Numbered from the stretch's first letter, positions 53,292-63,939 are shown. The stretch is DNA of 64,000 bases from Flavisphingopyxis sp963800335 (GCA_963800335.1 CAWDAN010000007.1:434001-498000); one strand, 5' to 3'. The notes: generated by a model not told the origin, from the letters alone. Translations and numbers: made by a program.

Positions 53292-54689
53292 TCACGGCAA
53301 ATCGTAGCGGGCCAGTCGCTTGCGCAACGTGTTGCGATTGATCCCAAGTCGCTCTGCCGCGCGCAATTGGTTGCCGCCGGTCTCAGCCAAAACATGCGCA
53401 AACAGCGGTCGCTCTATTCGAGCAAGCAGGTCATCATAAAGCGCGCCGGCAGCGCTCGGCGGTCGATCAGCTAGCCAGCGGGCGATCGCGCCATCGATAC
53501 CGTCGACATCGTTGCCAGCCCCATCCGTCGCTGTAACGAATTGACCGCGGACGTCGCTCACCCCGATTGTGTCGCCGCGCGCCAGAACGCACATGCGATA
53601 GACGAAATTCTCAAGCTCGCGAACATTGCCCGGCCAGTCCTGTCGTTCGATCAGTTTCAACGCCGCGGTGGTGATCGTCTTGGCGGGCAGGCCGCGATCT
53701 TGCGCCTCGACCAGGAAATGGCGGCACAGATCCGCGATATCGCCGCGCCGCCCGCGTAACGCGGGCACCGCAACGGGAACGACGTTGAGACGATAGAACA
53801 GGTCTTCGCGAAACCGTCCGGCAGCGACGAGATCGGGCAGCGAGCGATGCGAGGCGGCGATAATGCGGACGTTCGAGCGACGCACCTCCGACCCGCCAAC
53901 CGGCGAATATTCGCCCGACTGGAGGACGCGCAGCAGCCGCGTTTGCGTATCGAGCGGCATGTCGCCGATCTCGTCGAGGAACAACGTGCCGCCTTCGGCC
54001 TGACCGAAACGCCCCTCGGTGCGTGCGTTGGCGCCAGTGAAGGCGCCCTTCTCATGGCCGAACAGCTCCGATTCGACGAGATCGCGCGGGATTGCCGCCA
54101 TGTTGATCGCGACGAACGGTCGTTGCGCGCGTTGTCCCGAATGATGGATCGCACGCGCGACGAGCTCCTTGCCCGTGCCCAACTCGCCGCCGATGAGGAC
54201 CGCGAGATCGTTGTCGGCGAGCCGCGCGATCACGCGGTAGAGCGTTTGCATCGGCGGCGCGCGGCCAATCAGCAATTGCTCGCCGCCATCGGGGTCCTGC
54301 GCCGGTTCGGCCGGCGAGGCTTCGCGGTGCATTGCCGCAGCGGCGGTTTTCAACAATTCGTCGAGATCGAACGGCTTGGGCAGATAGTCGTAACTGCCGA
54401 GCCGCGCTGCACGGATCGCGGTATCGAGCGTGTTCTGCGCCGACACCACGATCACCGAACAGTCGGTCGTGTGCGCCAGCGCGTCGGTCAGCGTGTCGAA
54501 GCCGTTGCCGTCGGGAAAAACCACATCGGTAATCAGCAGGTCGTATGCCGTGCCCGCCAGCATCTCATCGCGAGCCGCACGTGTTTCGGCCAGAGCGACC
54601 CTATAGCCCGCCCCTTCGAGCGAAGCCTGGATGACCGTCGCCACAGCGTTGTCGTCCTCGGCAAGCAGGATGTGGGGCGAACCGCTCAC
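53292..54689 (-). CDS. ntrC: Nitrogen regulator NtrC (sigma54 activator)
   Basis: NtrC activates sigma54-dependent nitrogen genes when phosphorylated by NtrB. The 465-residue protein has a receiver domain (HILLAEDDNAVATVI, phospho-Asp in LLITDVVFPDG), an AAA+ domain with GELGTGKE, the sigma54-contact loop GAFTGA, GGTLFLDEIGDM, and a Fis-like helix-turn-helix (AAERLGINRNTLRKRL). The start is a GTG overlapping the ntrB stop (GTGA); frames further upstream lie over ntrB. Confidence 0.95.
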   Translation of the reverse strand: MSGSPHILLAEDDNAVATVIQASLEGAGYRVALAETRAARDEMLAGTAYDLLITDVVFPDGNGFDTLTDALAHTTDCSVIVVSAQNTLDTAIRAARLGSYDYLPKPFDLDELLKTAAAAMHREASPAEPAQDPDGGEQLLIGRAPPMQTLYRVIARLADNDLAVLIGGELGTGKELVARAIHHSGQRAQRPFVAINMAAIPRDLVESELFGHEKGAFTGANARTEGRFGQAEGGTLFLDEIGDMPLDTQTRLLRVLQSGEYSPVGGSEVRRSNVRIIAASHRSLPDLVAAGRFREDLFYRLNVVPVAVPALRGRRGDIADLCRHFLVEAQDRGLPAKTITTAALKLIERQDWPGNVRELENFVYRMCVLARGDTIGVSDVRGQFVTATDGAGNDVDGIDGAIARWLADRPPSAAGALYDDLLARIERPLFAHVLAETGGNQLRAAERLGINRNTLRKRLARYDLP

Positions 54690-55732
54690 CCTGCCCTCGC
54701 CAGCATCAGGCGGAAATGGCTCAGCCCCTGTGCGTCGTCGCGGGCATATTCGATCGTGCCGCCCATGTCGCGCGCGAGCCGGTCGACCAGAGCGAGGCCC
54801 AGCCCCGTGCCGCCGCTGCGCCCGCTGGCGAAGGGACGAAACAGATCGGGCAGGATCTCCCCCGGAACCCCGCGGCCGTTGTCGCTGACGCAAATCATGA
54901 TCGGCGCGTCGCGCGGACGGTCGTCGGGCCCGCGCCCGGCGCTGTGGCCGTAGCGATAGCCGGTCGACACGATAATCTTCGCATCATCCTGGCCTGCCAG
55001 CGTCTCCGCCGCGTTCTTTACAAGGTTGAGCAAGATCTGGACGAATGCATCCTCATCCAGCGAAGCCTTTGGCAAAGACGGATCGTGGCGTTCCTCGATC
55101 GCAACATCGGCAGCGAAGCCCGCGCGTGCGAGATCGAGCGCATGGCGGATTAGTGGGAAGATGCTGGCCCCATGAAGATCGAGCGAGCGCTGCGACGAGA
55201 GAATTTCCATCCGGTCGATCAGCGCAGCAATCCGATCGACCTCGCGGCAGATCAGCGTCGTGAAACGCGCCGGGTCGGGCGTGCCGCTGGCGATCAGCTG
55301 CGCCGCGCCACGGATGCCCGACAGCGGATTCTTGATCTCGTGGGCGAGGATTACCGCCGCCCCCTGAGCCGAGGGCTGCGCGATTGCGGCGCGCGTTGCA
55401 TCGACATTCCGCGCCGGCAAGAGCGCGACGACGGTCCTCCCCGCCTCGTCGGTCTCGGCGAGAATGTCGAGCGCCAGCGTGCGACCGGGGAGCGCCAGCG
55501 CGACGTCGAACGCGCGCATGACCTGCGACGGCGCATACTCTCGGCCGGCAAAATCGGGCGCGATGTCGCCGAAATGTCGCCCGACGAGCTGGCGATCGGC
55601 CAGTCCGAGCTGGTTCTGGGCGGCGGGGTTGACCGCAATGATCGTGCCCGTCGGGTCGAGCATCATCGTGGCGATGGGATGCGCGTCGAATTGCCTGCCC
55701 TCGCCGTCTCGCGCGGGGGCAAGTGTCGTCAC
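54686..55732 (-). CDS. ntrB: Nitrogen sensor kinase NtrB
   Basis: NtrB is the cytosolic kinase/phosphatase of NtrC, normally controlled by PII. The 348-residue protein has an N-terminal PAS domain (ATMMLDPTGTIIAVNPAAQN), the histidine box LAHEIKNPLSGIRGAAQL, and an ATPase domain with LNLVKNAAETL, DNGRGVP and GGTGLGLALVDR. The GTG start overlaps the dusB stop; the other end overlaps ntrC. It has no membrane segment. Confidence 0.94.
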   Translation of the reverse strand: MTTLAPARDGEGRQFDAHPIATMMLDPTGTIIAVNPAAQNQLGLADRQLVGRHFGDIAPDFAGREYAPSQVMRAFDVALALPGRTLALDILAETDEAGRTVVALLPARNVDATRAAIAQPSAQGAAVILAHEIKNPLSGIRGAAQLIASGTPDPARFTTLICREVDRIAALIDRMEILSSQRSLDLHGASIFPLIRHALDLARAGFAADVAIEERHDPSLPKASLDEDAFVQILLNLVKNAAETLAGQDDAKIIVSTGYRYGHSAGRGPDDRPRDAPIMICVSDNGRGVPGEILPDLFRPFASGRSGGTGLGLALVDRLARDMGGTIEYARDDAQGLSHFRLMLARAG

Positions 55733-56772
55733 GCCGCCGCCTGCGCCGGTGCGGGTCCGGCGAGCAGTGGGGTGTAGAATGCCTCGAGCATATCGAGCAC
55801 CTTCGCCGCCTCGGGCACCTGGTTGACCGCATTGCGGAACTCGGCCGAGCCGGTCAGTCCCTTGGTGTACCAGCCGATATGCTTGCGTGCGAGATTGACC
55901 CCGGTCATTTCGCCATAATGGTCGAGCATCGCGCGATAATGTTCGACGATCAGTGCGTATTGTTCGGCCAGGCTCGGGTCGGCACGCCGCTCCCCGGTCG
56001 CCAGCCAGTGCATCATCTGGCCAAGCAGCCAGGGCCGGCCATAGCAGCCGCGCCCGATCATGACGCCGTCGGCCCCCGACTGGTCGAGCGCGGTCGCGAC
56101 GTCATCGATGCTCGTGATATCGCCGTTGACGATGACCGGGACCGAAACCGCGTCCTTGACCGAACGGACGAACGACCAGTCGGCGCTGCCGCGATACATC
56201 TGGCAACGCGTGCGGCCGTGAACGGTAATCATCTTGGCGCCGAGATCCTCTGCGATGTGCGCGAGTTCGGGTGCGTTGAGGCTGTCGTGGTCCCAGCCCA
56301 TCCGCATCTTGACGGTCACGGGAACCGAGACCGCCTCGACCGTCGCCTTGATCAGCGCGGCGGCGAGCTTGGGGACACGCATCAGCGCAGAGCCGGCGTC
56401 GCCGTTGACAACCTTCTTGACCGGACAGCCCATGTTGATGTCGATGATTGCCGCGCCGCGCTGCTCGTTGAGCTTGGCCGCCTCGGCCATCTCATCGGGA
56501 TTGCAACCGGCTAGCTGGAGCGAGACAGGCTCTTCGAGCGGATGCCATGCCGCCTTTTGCAACGACTGGCGCGTTTCGCGGATCATCGCCGGGCTGGCGA
56601 TCATCTCGGTGACGTTGAGCCCCGACCCATAGCGCCGGACGAGCGTACGGAACGGCATGTCGGTCACCCCGGTCATCGGCGCGAGGATGACGGGCATGGC
56701 GATGTCGATATTGCCGACGCGGATCGGGCCGACCGCAGGATGCGGTGTCGAAAGAGGTTGGGGGCTGGTCAT
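55729..56772 (-). CDS. dusB: tRNA-dihydrouridine synthase B
   Basis: DusB is a flavoenzyme that reduces uridines in the tRNA D-loop. The 347-residue protein has the TIM-barrel motifs LAPMTGVTDMPFR, DINMGCPVKKVVNGDAGSAL (catalytic Cys in GCP), KMRMGWDHDS, VHGRTRCQMY, NGDITS and GVMIGRGCYGRPWL. The chosen ATG gives normal length; the frame extends 18 codons upstream without a binding site. DusB heads the ntr operon here, as in other alphaproteobacteria. Confidence 0.94.
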   Translation of the reverse strand: MTSPQPLSTPHPAVGPIRVGNIDIAMPVILAPMTGVTDMPFRTLVRRYGSGLNVTEMIASPAMIRETRQSLQKAAWHPLEEPVSLQLAGCNPDEMAEAAKLNEQRGAAIIDINMGCPVKKVVNGDAGSALMRVPKLAAALIKATVEAVSVPVTVKMRMGWDHDSLNAPELAHIAEDLGAKMITVHGRTRCQMYRGSADWSFVRSVKDAVSVPVIVNGDITSIDDVATALDQSGADGVMIGRGCYGRPWLLGQMMHWLATGERRADPSLAEQYALIVEHYRAMLDHYGEMTGVNLARKHIGWYTKGLTGSAEFRNAVNQVPEAAKVLDMLEAFYTPLLAGPAPAQAAA

Positions 56773-56852
56773 AAGCTGCTCAAAATTTAGGCACGGGCCT
56801 CTAACCCTATTCGCTCTGGCGGGCAAGCGCGCCCTGCGCTAGGCGCGCTGGC

Positions 56853-58028
56853 ATGACGGCTCGCTTAACCGCCCCCACTATTGCCGCGATCGTTCTTGCT
56901 GCCGGCAAGGGCGAGCGCGCAGGCGGCAGCGCGCCCAAACAATTCGCGCGGCTGGCGGGCAAGCCCGTGCTCCGCTGGAGCGTCGAGACGCTGGCGCGCG
57001 ATCCGCGCATATCTTCGGTCGTGGTTGTGACGCACCCCGATAACCGCGACAATGCGGCCGCGATCCTCGAAGGCCTAGCAGGACTGGCATTTGCCGATGG
57101 CGGCACCACCCGGCGGGAGAGTGTCGCAAGTGGCTTGTCCGCAGTCGATGGCGATCTTGTCATGGTTCACGATGCGGCGCGTCCTTTTCTTGGGGCAAGT
57201 ATTCTCAACCGGCTGATTGCCGCAATGGACGACGGCGAGCTTGCCGGGGCGACCCCTGCCCTGCCCGTTACCGACACGCTGGCGGCGCGCGACGAAGCGG
57301 CACTCGGCGCGGTCGTCGATCGCAGCGCGCTGGTTCGCATCCAGACGCCGCAGATCTTCCGTAGCGATGCGCTCAGGGCCGCCCATCGTGGCTGGCAGGG
57401 CGAAGAGCCGACCGACGATGCGCAGATGGTGCGGCAGGCGGGCGGACGCGTCGGCATCGTAGAAGGGACAGAAATGCTCGACAAGATCACCTGGCCCGAC
57501 GACCTCGCCCGAATGGCGACGCAGGTCGGCGCGAACCGCCGTACCACGACGGGCATGGGTTTCGACGTCCATCGCCTCGTCGGGGGCGAGGAACTGTGGC
57601 TCGGCGGCGTGCGCGTCCCGCACGACAAGGGACTAGCCGGACACAGCGACGCCGATGTCGCGCTCCATGCGCTGACTGACGCGATCCTCGGCGCGATCGG
57701 CGCGGGTGATATCGGCGTGCACTTCCCGCCGAGCGATCCGCAGTGGCGCGGCGCGCGGTCAGACCGATTCCTCAAACATGCGGGCGATCTCGTTGCCACC
57801 GCAAATGGAGCGATCGAGGCGCTCGACGTCACGATCATCTGCGAGGAACCCAGGATCGGACCCTATCGCGAAGCCATGCGTATTAGGATAGCAGAGATAC
57901 TCGAGTTGAGCGTAACGCAGGTCAGCGTGAAAGCGACGACGACCGAAGGATTGGGCTACACCGGACGAGGCGAAGGCATCGCCGCCCAGGCGATCGCTAC
58001 CATACAGATCACGGAACCAGCGACATGA
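56853..58028 (+). CDS. ispDF: Bifunctional IspD/IspF (MEP isoprenoid pathway)
   Basis: One 391-residue chain carries two enzymes of the MEP pathway. Residues 1-225 are the cytidylyltransferase IspD (AIVLAAGKGERAGGSAPKQF, VHDAARPF, RIQTPQIFRSD). Residues 232-391 are the MECDP synthase IspF (GMGFDVHRLVGG with the metal DxH, LAGHSDADVALHALTDAILG, and VKATTTEGLGYTGRGEGIAA). The fusion is common in alphaproteobacteria. The cinA-type gene overlaps the stop by four bases. Confidence 0.96.
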   Translation: MTARLTAPTIAAIVLAAGKGERAGGSAPKQFARLAGKPVLRWSVETLARDPRISSVVVVTHPDNRDNAAAILEGLAGLAFADGGTTRRESVASGLSAVDGDLVMVHDAARPFLGASILNRLIAAMDDGELAGATPALPVTDTLAARDEAALGAVVDRSALVRIQTPQIFRSDALRAAHRGWQGEEPTDDAQMVRQAGGRVGIVEGTEMLDKITWPDDLARMATQVGANRRTTTGMGFDVHRLVGGEELWLGGVRVPHDKGLAGHSDADVALHALTDAILGAIGAGDIGVHFPPSDPQWRGARSDRFLKHAGDLVATANGAIEALDVTIICEEPRIGPYREAMRIRIAEILELSVTQVSVKATTTEGLGYTGRGEGIAAQAIATIQITEPAT

Positions 58029-58570
58029 CCGACCCGATCTATAACTTGCCACGTGAACTGATCGATACCGCCGCGCGGGTTATCGACGAGAATCGCGTGG
58101 CCGAACGGACCGTGGCGCTCGCCGAAAGCTGCACCGGCGGACTCGTCGCCGCTTGCCTGACCGCGGTGTCGGGGAGCTCGGACGTCTTTACCGAAGGCTT
58201 CGTCAGCTATTCGAACGACGCCAAGGTGCGCATGCTCGGCGTCAGTTCGGAGATTATCGAGACTTTCGGCGCGGTAAGTCTGGCCGGCGCGTGGGCGATG
58301 GCGCTCGGCGCGCTCAAGAATTCGGACGCCGATATCGCGGTCGCGGTCACTGGGATTGCCGGCCCGACCGGTGGCAGCGATCAGAAACCCGTCGGCACGG
58401 TCGTGTTCGCGCGTGCCATCCGTGGGCAGAACCCCGACAATATCTATGCCGAACGGATGCACTTCGATCTCGATGATCGTGGTGCGATCCGGCGTCAGGC
58501 CACGCTGTTCGCACTCGAGCTGCTGTCCCCCTCCAAAGACGCCGAGTGCGCGGTCAAATCGGCACCGTAA
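58025..58570 (+). CDS. CinA-family nicotinamide-nucleotide amidohydrolase (stand-alone domain)
   Basis: The 181-residue protein matches the C-terminal CinA amidohydrolase (PncC), which deamidates NMN for NAD recycling. Signatures are VALAESCTGGLVAA, EGFVSYSNDAKVRMLGV and GIAGPTGGSDQKPVGTV. The N-terminal CinA domain is absent, as in many proteobacterial stand-alone forms. It overlaps ispDF by four bases, and its 3' end overlaps the convergent RatA-like gene by 76 bases. Confidence 0.92.
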   Translation: MTDPIYNLPRELIDTAARVIDENRVAERTVALAESCTGGLVAACLTAVSGSSDVFTEGFVSYSNDAKVRMLGVSSEIIETFGAVSLAGAWAMALGALKNSDADIAVAVTGIAGPTGGSDQKPVGTVVFARAIRGQNPDNIYAERMHFDLDDRGAIRRQATLFALELLSPSKDAECAVKSAP

Positions 58571-58992
58571 AGCGCATCGGCGCGGGTTTCGAACGCGCCG
58601 ATCATCTTGCGCAGCGCCGAATCGAACATCGTCCCCGCAAGCTGATTGAACAGGCCCGACTTGAACGCGAAATCGACGCAGAAATCGACCTCGCAGCCGC
58701 CGTGCCCGTCGTCGCTGAAGGTCCATTCGTTGTGCAGGTACTTGAGCGGACCGTCGAGATAATCGACGCAGATGCTGCTTGGCCGTTGCTTGACGACGCG
58801 GCTGGTGAACTGTTCGCGCAGCGCCTTGAACCCAACGATCAGGTCGGCGACCATTTCGGTCTCGCTGTCCGATCGTACGCGCACCGCCATCACCCAGGGG
58901 AGGAACTCGTCATAGGCGCCGACATTGGCGACGAGCGCGTACATCTGCTCGGGCGTGTACGGCAGGTGCCGGGTTTCGTGATGGCGGGGCAT
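58495..58992 (-). CDS. RatA/COQ10-like START-domain protein
   Basis: The 165-residue protein is a SRPBCC/START-like domain of the RatA-COQ10 group (MPRHHETRHLPYTPEQMYALVANV, split here as HHETRHLPYTPEQMYALV, and WTFSDDGHGGCEVDF). Homologues act as ubiquinone-binding chaperones; RatA of E. coli has been described as a ribosome-assembly toxin. Which role applies here is unknown. About 25 C-terminal residues are antisense to the cinA-type gene and look like an extension beyond the domain. lipA ends three bases upstream of its start on the same strand. Confidence 0.85.
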   Translation of the reverse strand: MPRHHETRHLPYTPEQMYALVANVGAYDEFLPWVMAVRVRSDSETEMVADLIVGFKALREQFTSRVVKQRPSSICVDYLDGPLKYLHNEWTFSDDGHGGCEVDFCVDFAFKSGLFNQLAGTMFDSALRKMIGAFETRADALYGADLTAHSASLEGDSSSSANSVA

Positions 58993-58994
58993 CG

Positions 58995-59939
58995 TCAGCC
59001 GCGTGCGGACTGCGCCGCCAGCTTGGCCTCGCGTGCCGCCTTCATCTGGGCGAAATCGTCGCCGGCGTGATAGCTTGAGCGCGTCAGCGGCGACGATGCG
59101 ACCTGGAGGAAGCCCTTGGCGCGGGCAATCTGGGCATAGGCGTCGAACGCCTGCGGGGTAACGAAATCGATCACCTTGGCGTGGCGCGGGGTCGGCTGGA
59201 GATACTGGCCCATCGTCAGGAAATCGACATCGGCGCTGCGCATGTCGTCCATCACCTGGTGCACTTCCAGTCGCTCTTCGCCGAGGCCGAGCATGATGCC
59301 CGACTTGGTGAAGATCGTCGGATCGAGCCGCTTGACCGTCTCGAGTAGGCGGAGCGAGGCGTAATAGCGCGCTCCGGGGCGGATCGTCGGATAGAGCCGC
59401 GGGACGGTCTCGAGATTGTGGTTGTAGACGTCGGGCCGCGCGGCGACGATCGCTTCGACCGCGGCCATCGACTTGTTGCGGAAATCGGGTGTCAGGATCT
59501 CGATCGTCGTGTCGGGCGTCGACCGACGCAGCGCCTCGATCACCTTGACGAATTGCGACGCGCCGCCGTCGGGCAGGTCGTCGCGATCGACCGAGGTAAT
59601 GACGATATGCTTCAGACCGAGCTTGGCCGCGGCCTCGGCGGTATGCTCAGGCTCGAACGGATCGACCGCGCGCGGCATGCCCGTCTTGACATTGCAGAAG
59701 GCGCAGGCGCGCGTACAGACATCGCCAAGGATCATCACCGTCGCGTGTTTCTTGGTCCAGCACTCGCCGATATTGGGGCAGGCCGCCTCTTCGCACACGG
59801 TATTGAGACTAAGGTCGCGCATCAGCTTGCGCGTTTCGGCAAAGCCGGTGCCGCCGGGCGCCTTGACGCGAATCCAGTCGGGCTTGCGCTGGCGCTCAGG
59901 ACGGGGCGGAGCGGCGATGACGGGTGCGGGATCGTTCAT
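58995..59939 (-). CDS. lipA: Lipoyl synthase
   Basis: LipA inserts sulfur into octanoyl-protein to make lipoyl groups, needed by the pyruvate dehydrogenase E2 at 20.6 kb. The 314-residue radical SAM enzyme has the auxiliary cluster motif CEEAACPNIGEC and the SAM cluster motif CTRACAFC, followed by HIVITSVDRDDLPDGGASQF. The C-terminal RSSYHAGD holds the serine ligand region. The ATG chosen starts MNDPAPV; the frame extends 12 codons further without a good site. Confidence 0.95.
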   Translation of the reverse strand: MNDPAPVIAAPPRPERQRKPDWIRVKAPGGTGFAETRKLMRDLSLNTVCEEAACPNIGECWTKKHATVMILGDVCTRACAFCNVKTGMPRAVDPFEPEHTAEAAAKLGLKHIVITSVDRDDLPDGGASQFVKVIEALRRSTPDTTIEILTPDFRNKSMAAVEAIVAARPDVYNHNLETVPRLYPTIRPGARYYASLRLLETVKRLDPTIFTKSGIMLGLGEERLEVHQVMDDMRSADVDFLTMGQYLQPTPRHAKVIDFVTPQAFDAYAQIARAKGFLQVASSPLTRSSYHAGDDFAQMKAAREAKLAAQSARG

Positions 59940-60019
59940 GTCAGCGCAGATAGCGATGGTCGGTCCGCATCTCAACCAAAGTCTTGCGCGACACGGCGGT
60001 TGGCGGCAGATGGGCGGCC

Positions 60020-60667
60020 ATGACCAAATTCGTCGAACTGCTGGCGGGCTATCGCCGTTTCCGTGACACCCGCTGGCGCGAACAGCGCGCGCGCTGGGAC
60101 GAACTCAAGGATGGCCAGGCGCCGAAGACGATGATTATCGCCTGTTCGGACAGCCGCGTCGATCCGGCGCAGATATTCGATACCAATCCCGGCGAGATGT
60201 TCGTCGTGCGCAACGTCGCCAATCTCGTCCCCCCGTTCGAACAGGGCGGTGGCCGCCACGGCGTTTCGGCGGCCCTGGAGTTCGCCGTGACGCAGCTCAA
60301 GGTCGCCGACATCGTCGTCATGGGCCACGGTGCATGCGGCGGCTGCGAAGCTGCGTTTACCGGATCGTTCGCGGATGCCGAGGAAGGCAGCGGCGGCTTC
60401 ATCGCGCACTGGGTCGACATGCTCGACGACGCAGTGGCCCGCGTCCGCCAGGAGCATGGCAGCGAAAAAAGCCGCACCGCGCTGCGTGCGGTCGAACACG
60501 AAGCTGTGCGCGTCAGCCTGGCCAATTTGCGCAGCTTCCCGTTCGTCCGCGATGCCGAGGCGAACGGTACGCTGGAGCTGCACGGCGCGTGGTTCGCGAT
60601 CTCCGACGGAATCCTCCACCGGCTCGACGAAACGCGCGGCACCTTCGCGGCCGAACCAGTAGATTAG
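60020..60667 (+). CDS. Beta-class carbonic anhydrase
   Basis: The enzyme interconverts CO2 and bicarbonate. The 215-residue protein has the zinc and active-site residues Cys42, Asp44 and Arg46 in IIACSDSRVDP, and His103 and Cys106 in VMGHGACGGC. The central RNVANLVPP is also typical. It is divergent from lipA, about 80 bases apart. The chosen ATG has weak upstream sequence (GGGCGGCC); an in-frame ATG 36 bases earlier is possible. Confidence 0.93.
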   Translation: MTKFVELLAGYRRFRDTRWREQRARWDELKDGQAPKTMIIACSDSRVDPAQIFDTNPGEMFVVRNVANLVPPFEQGGGRHGVSAALEFAVTQLKVADIVVMGHGACGGCEAAFTGSFADAEEGSGGFIAHWVDMLDDAVARVRQEHGSEKSRTALRAVEHEAVRVSLANLRSFPFVRDAEANGTLELHGAWFAISDGILHRLDETRGTFAAEPVD

Positions 60668-60732
60668 CCCATTTGCTGCGCGGCAGCGGGATTGGGTTGC
60701 AATCCCCTGCCCCCGGCGCGATGAGACACTCC

Positions 60733-61464
60733 ATGTCCGACACCGATCACCGCAACTCGCCCAACATTGTCCTGCTGATCGACGCCGATAATGCGTCGCC
60801 TTCGGGTATCGACCCCGTGCTTACGGTCCTGGCCGAACTGGGCTCGGTCAATATCCGCCGCGTCTATGGCAACTGGCGCAAGCAGAGCCTCAAGGGCTGG
60901 GCCGATATCGTCCACCGCTTCGGCATCGAGCCGCAGCAGCAGTTCGACCTGACCAAGGGCAAGAACGCGACCGACATGAAGATGACGATCGACGCGATGG
61001 ACCTGTTGTTTCGCGACCGAGTCGATGGCTTCGGCATCATGTCGAGCGACAGCGACTTCACCCCGCTCGCAATGCGGATCAAACAGGCTGGTGTGCCCGT
61101 TTACGGTTTTGGCGGCGCCAAGACGCCCGAAGCGTTCCAGCAGGCGTGCAGTCGCTGGATCGACGTCGACGAGCTGATTCGGGCAGCCAAAGAAGAAGAT
61201 AGCCCGAAAGGTCAGGGTGGCGAAAAGAAACGCGCGGTGACCAAGGAGCTGATCGACCTGCTGCTCGACGCCTATGGCCAGTCGAAACGCGACGAGCGCG
61301 GCTTTACCAAGCTGTCGGAAGTGGGCCAGCGCGCAGGCAACCGGTCGAGCTTCGATACGCGCAATTTCGGTTTCGCGCGCCTGTCCGACCTGATCGCCGA
61401 AGTTCCCAATTTCACCGCCGAACGGCGTGACGACGGGCAAATGTGGGTGAAGAGGCTGAGATGA
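60733..61464 (+). CDS. NYN (PIN-like) nuclease domain protein with C-terminal OST-HTH/LOTUS domain
   Basis: The 243-residue protein has an N-terminal NYN domain, a PIN-fold RNase type. The conserved acidic residues lie in VLLIDADNAS, KNATDMKMTIDAMDLL and IMSSDSDFTPLAMRI. The C-terminal 80 residues (KELIDLLLDAYGQ to ERRDDGQMWVKRL) match the OST-HTH/LOTUS fold, which binds RNA or RNA helicases. RNA processing is likely, but the substrate is unknown. The second of two nearby ATGs was used; the first adds four residues. It overlaps the acylphosphatase gene. Confidence 0.85.
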   Translation: MSDTDHRNSPNIVLLIDADNASPSGIDPVLTVLAELGSVNIRRVYGNWRKQSLKGWADIVHRFGIEPQQQFDLTKGKNATDMKMTIDAMDLLFRDRVDGFGIMSSDSDFTPLAMRIKQAGVPVYGFGGAKTPEAFQQACSRWIDVDELIRAAKEEDSPKGQGGEKKRAVTKELIDLLLDAYGQSKRDERGFTKLSEVGQRAGNRSSFDTRNFGFARLSDLIAEVPNFTAERRDDGQMWVKRLR

Positions 61465-61742
61465 GCGAAACTGCCGTCAGGGTCATGATCGCCGGCCGCG
61501 TGCAGGGCATCGGTTATCGCATGTGGGCGCAGGGCAAGGCGCGCGGGCTCGGCCTGCTCGGCTGGGTGCGCAATCGCCAAGACGGCACAGTCGAGGCGCT
61601 GGTCCAAGGCGCGAGCGCCAAGGTCGAGGCATTTCTGACGGCATCGGAAAAAGGCCCGCGCGGCGCACGCGTCGACGATGTCATGGCGGTGCCCGAGGCG
61701 ACCCAGGAGCTGTCGAACTTCGAAATCATCCCCGACGCCTGA
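61461..61742 (+). CDS. acyP: Acylphosphatase
   Basis: This 93-residue enzyme hydrolyses acyl phosphates such as 1,3-bisphosphoglycerate or carbamoyl phosphate. The catalytic arginine lies in GRVQGIGYRMW and the asparagine in GWVRNRQDGTVEAL. The ATG overlaps the NYN gene stop (ATGA), so the two are cotranslated. A longer frame starting 18 bases earlier is unlikely. Confidence 0.93.
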   Translation: MSETAVRVMIAGRVQGIGYRMWAQGKARGLGLLGWVRNRQDGTVEALVQGASAKVEAFLTASEKGPRGARVDDVMAVPEATQELSNFEIIPDA

Positions 61743-61745
61743 AGG

Positions 61746-61907
61746 TCAAACGGCGTCCAGGTCCTTGCTCAGCAAGTCGATCCGCTTGCGATAGAGATCG
61801 GCAAGCTCGCGATGGACCTTGGCGATCACCGCGCTTTCCGCCGTATCGGCCGCCCGCTCCTCGCGCTCGGCACACGAGCGGTAATATTCGCTGTCGTAGA
61901 TTTTCAT
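61746..61907 (-). CDS. Small acidic/basic helical protein, 53 residues, unknown function
   Basis: The bottom strand encodes MKIYDSEYYRSCAEREERA and continues as a charged helix ending RIDLLSKDLDAV, then TGA. The ATG is preceded by GGGGACGTGCC. The region ADTAESAVIAKVHRELADLY looks like a single amphipathic helix. Small proteins with this look occur beside acylphosphatase or other genes in sphingomonads, as far as I recall; I cannot name a family. It is convergent with acyP, with three bases between the stops. Confidence 0.65.
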   Translation of the reverse strand: MKIYDSEYYRSCAEREERAADTAESAVIAKVHRELADLYRKRIDLLSKDLDAV

Positions 61908-62077
61908 GGCACGTCCCCACCCAGGTTCCGCTTAGCGCGACCGAGATACACCCGGCATCCGAGTCGCACCCACCGATTTGTTATGCCTGCGCAACAAGTC
62001 GATGAGGCAACCTCGCTAAGAGCGGTCGTGCGACCCGTTCATGTCCGATCGGGCACGGCTATGACTGGGCGGGAAAC

Positions 62078-63751
<1,674 letters not shown>

Positions 63752-63939
63752 GCTGTGTCCTTCAGACGGTTTTGCGTAGGGCTGAACGGGTCGAATATCG
63801 GTGGTGCGTCGCGTTTGACGCAGTTCGAGCGGTCCAGGGCTACGGAGAGGGTTGAATTTGCCGCCTCCCCTAGCGGTGGCGGCGGCGCGCATCAACCGAC
63901 CATTGGCAAAGCCGCGAATGCACACTAGCAATACTTTCC

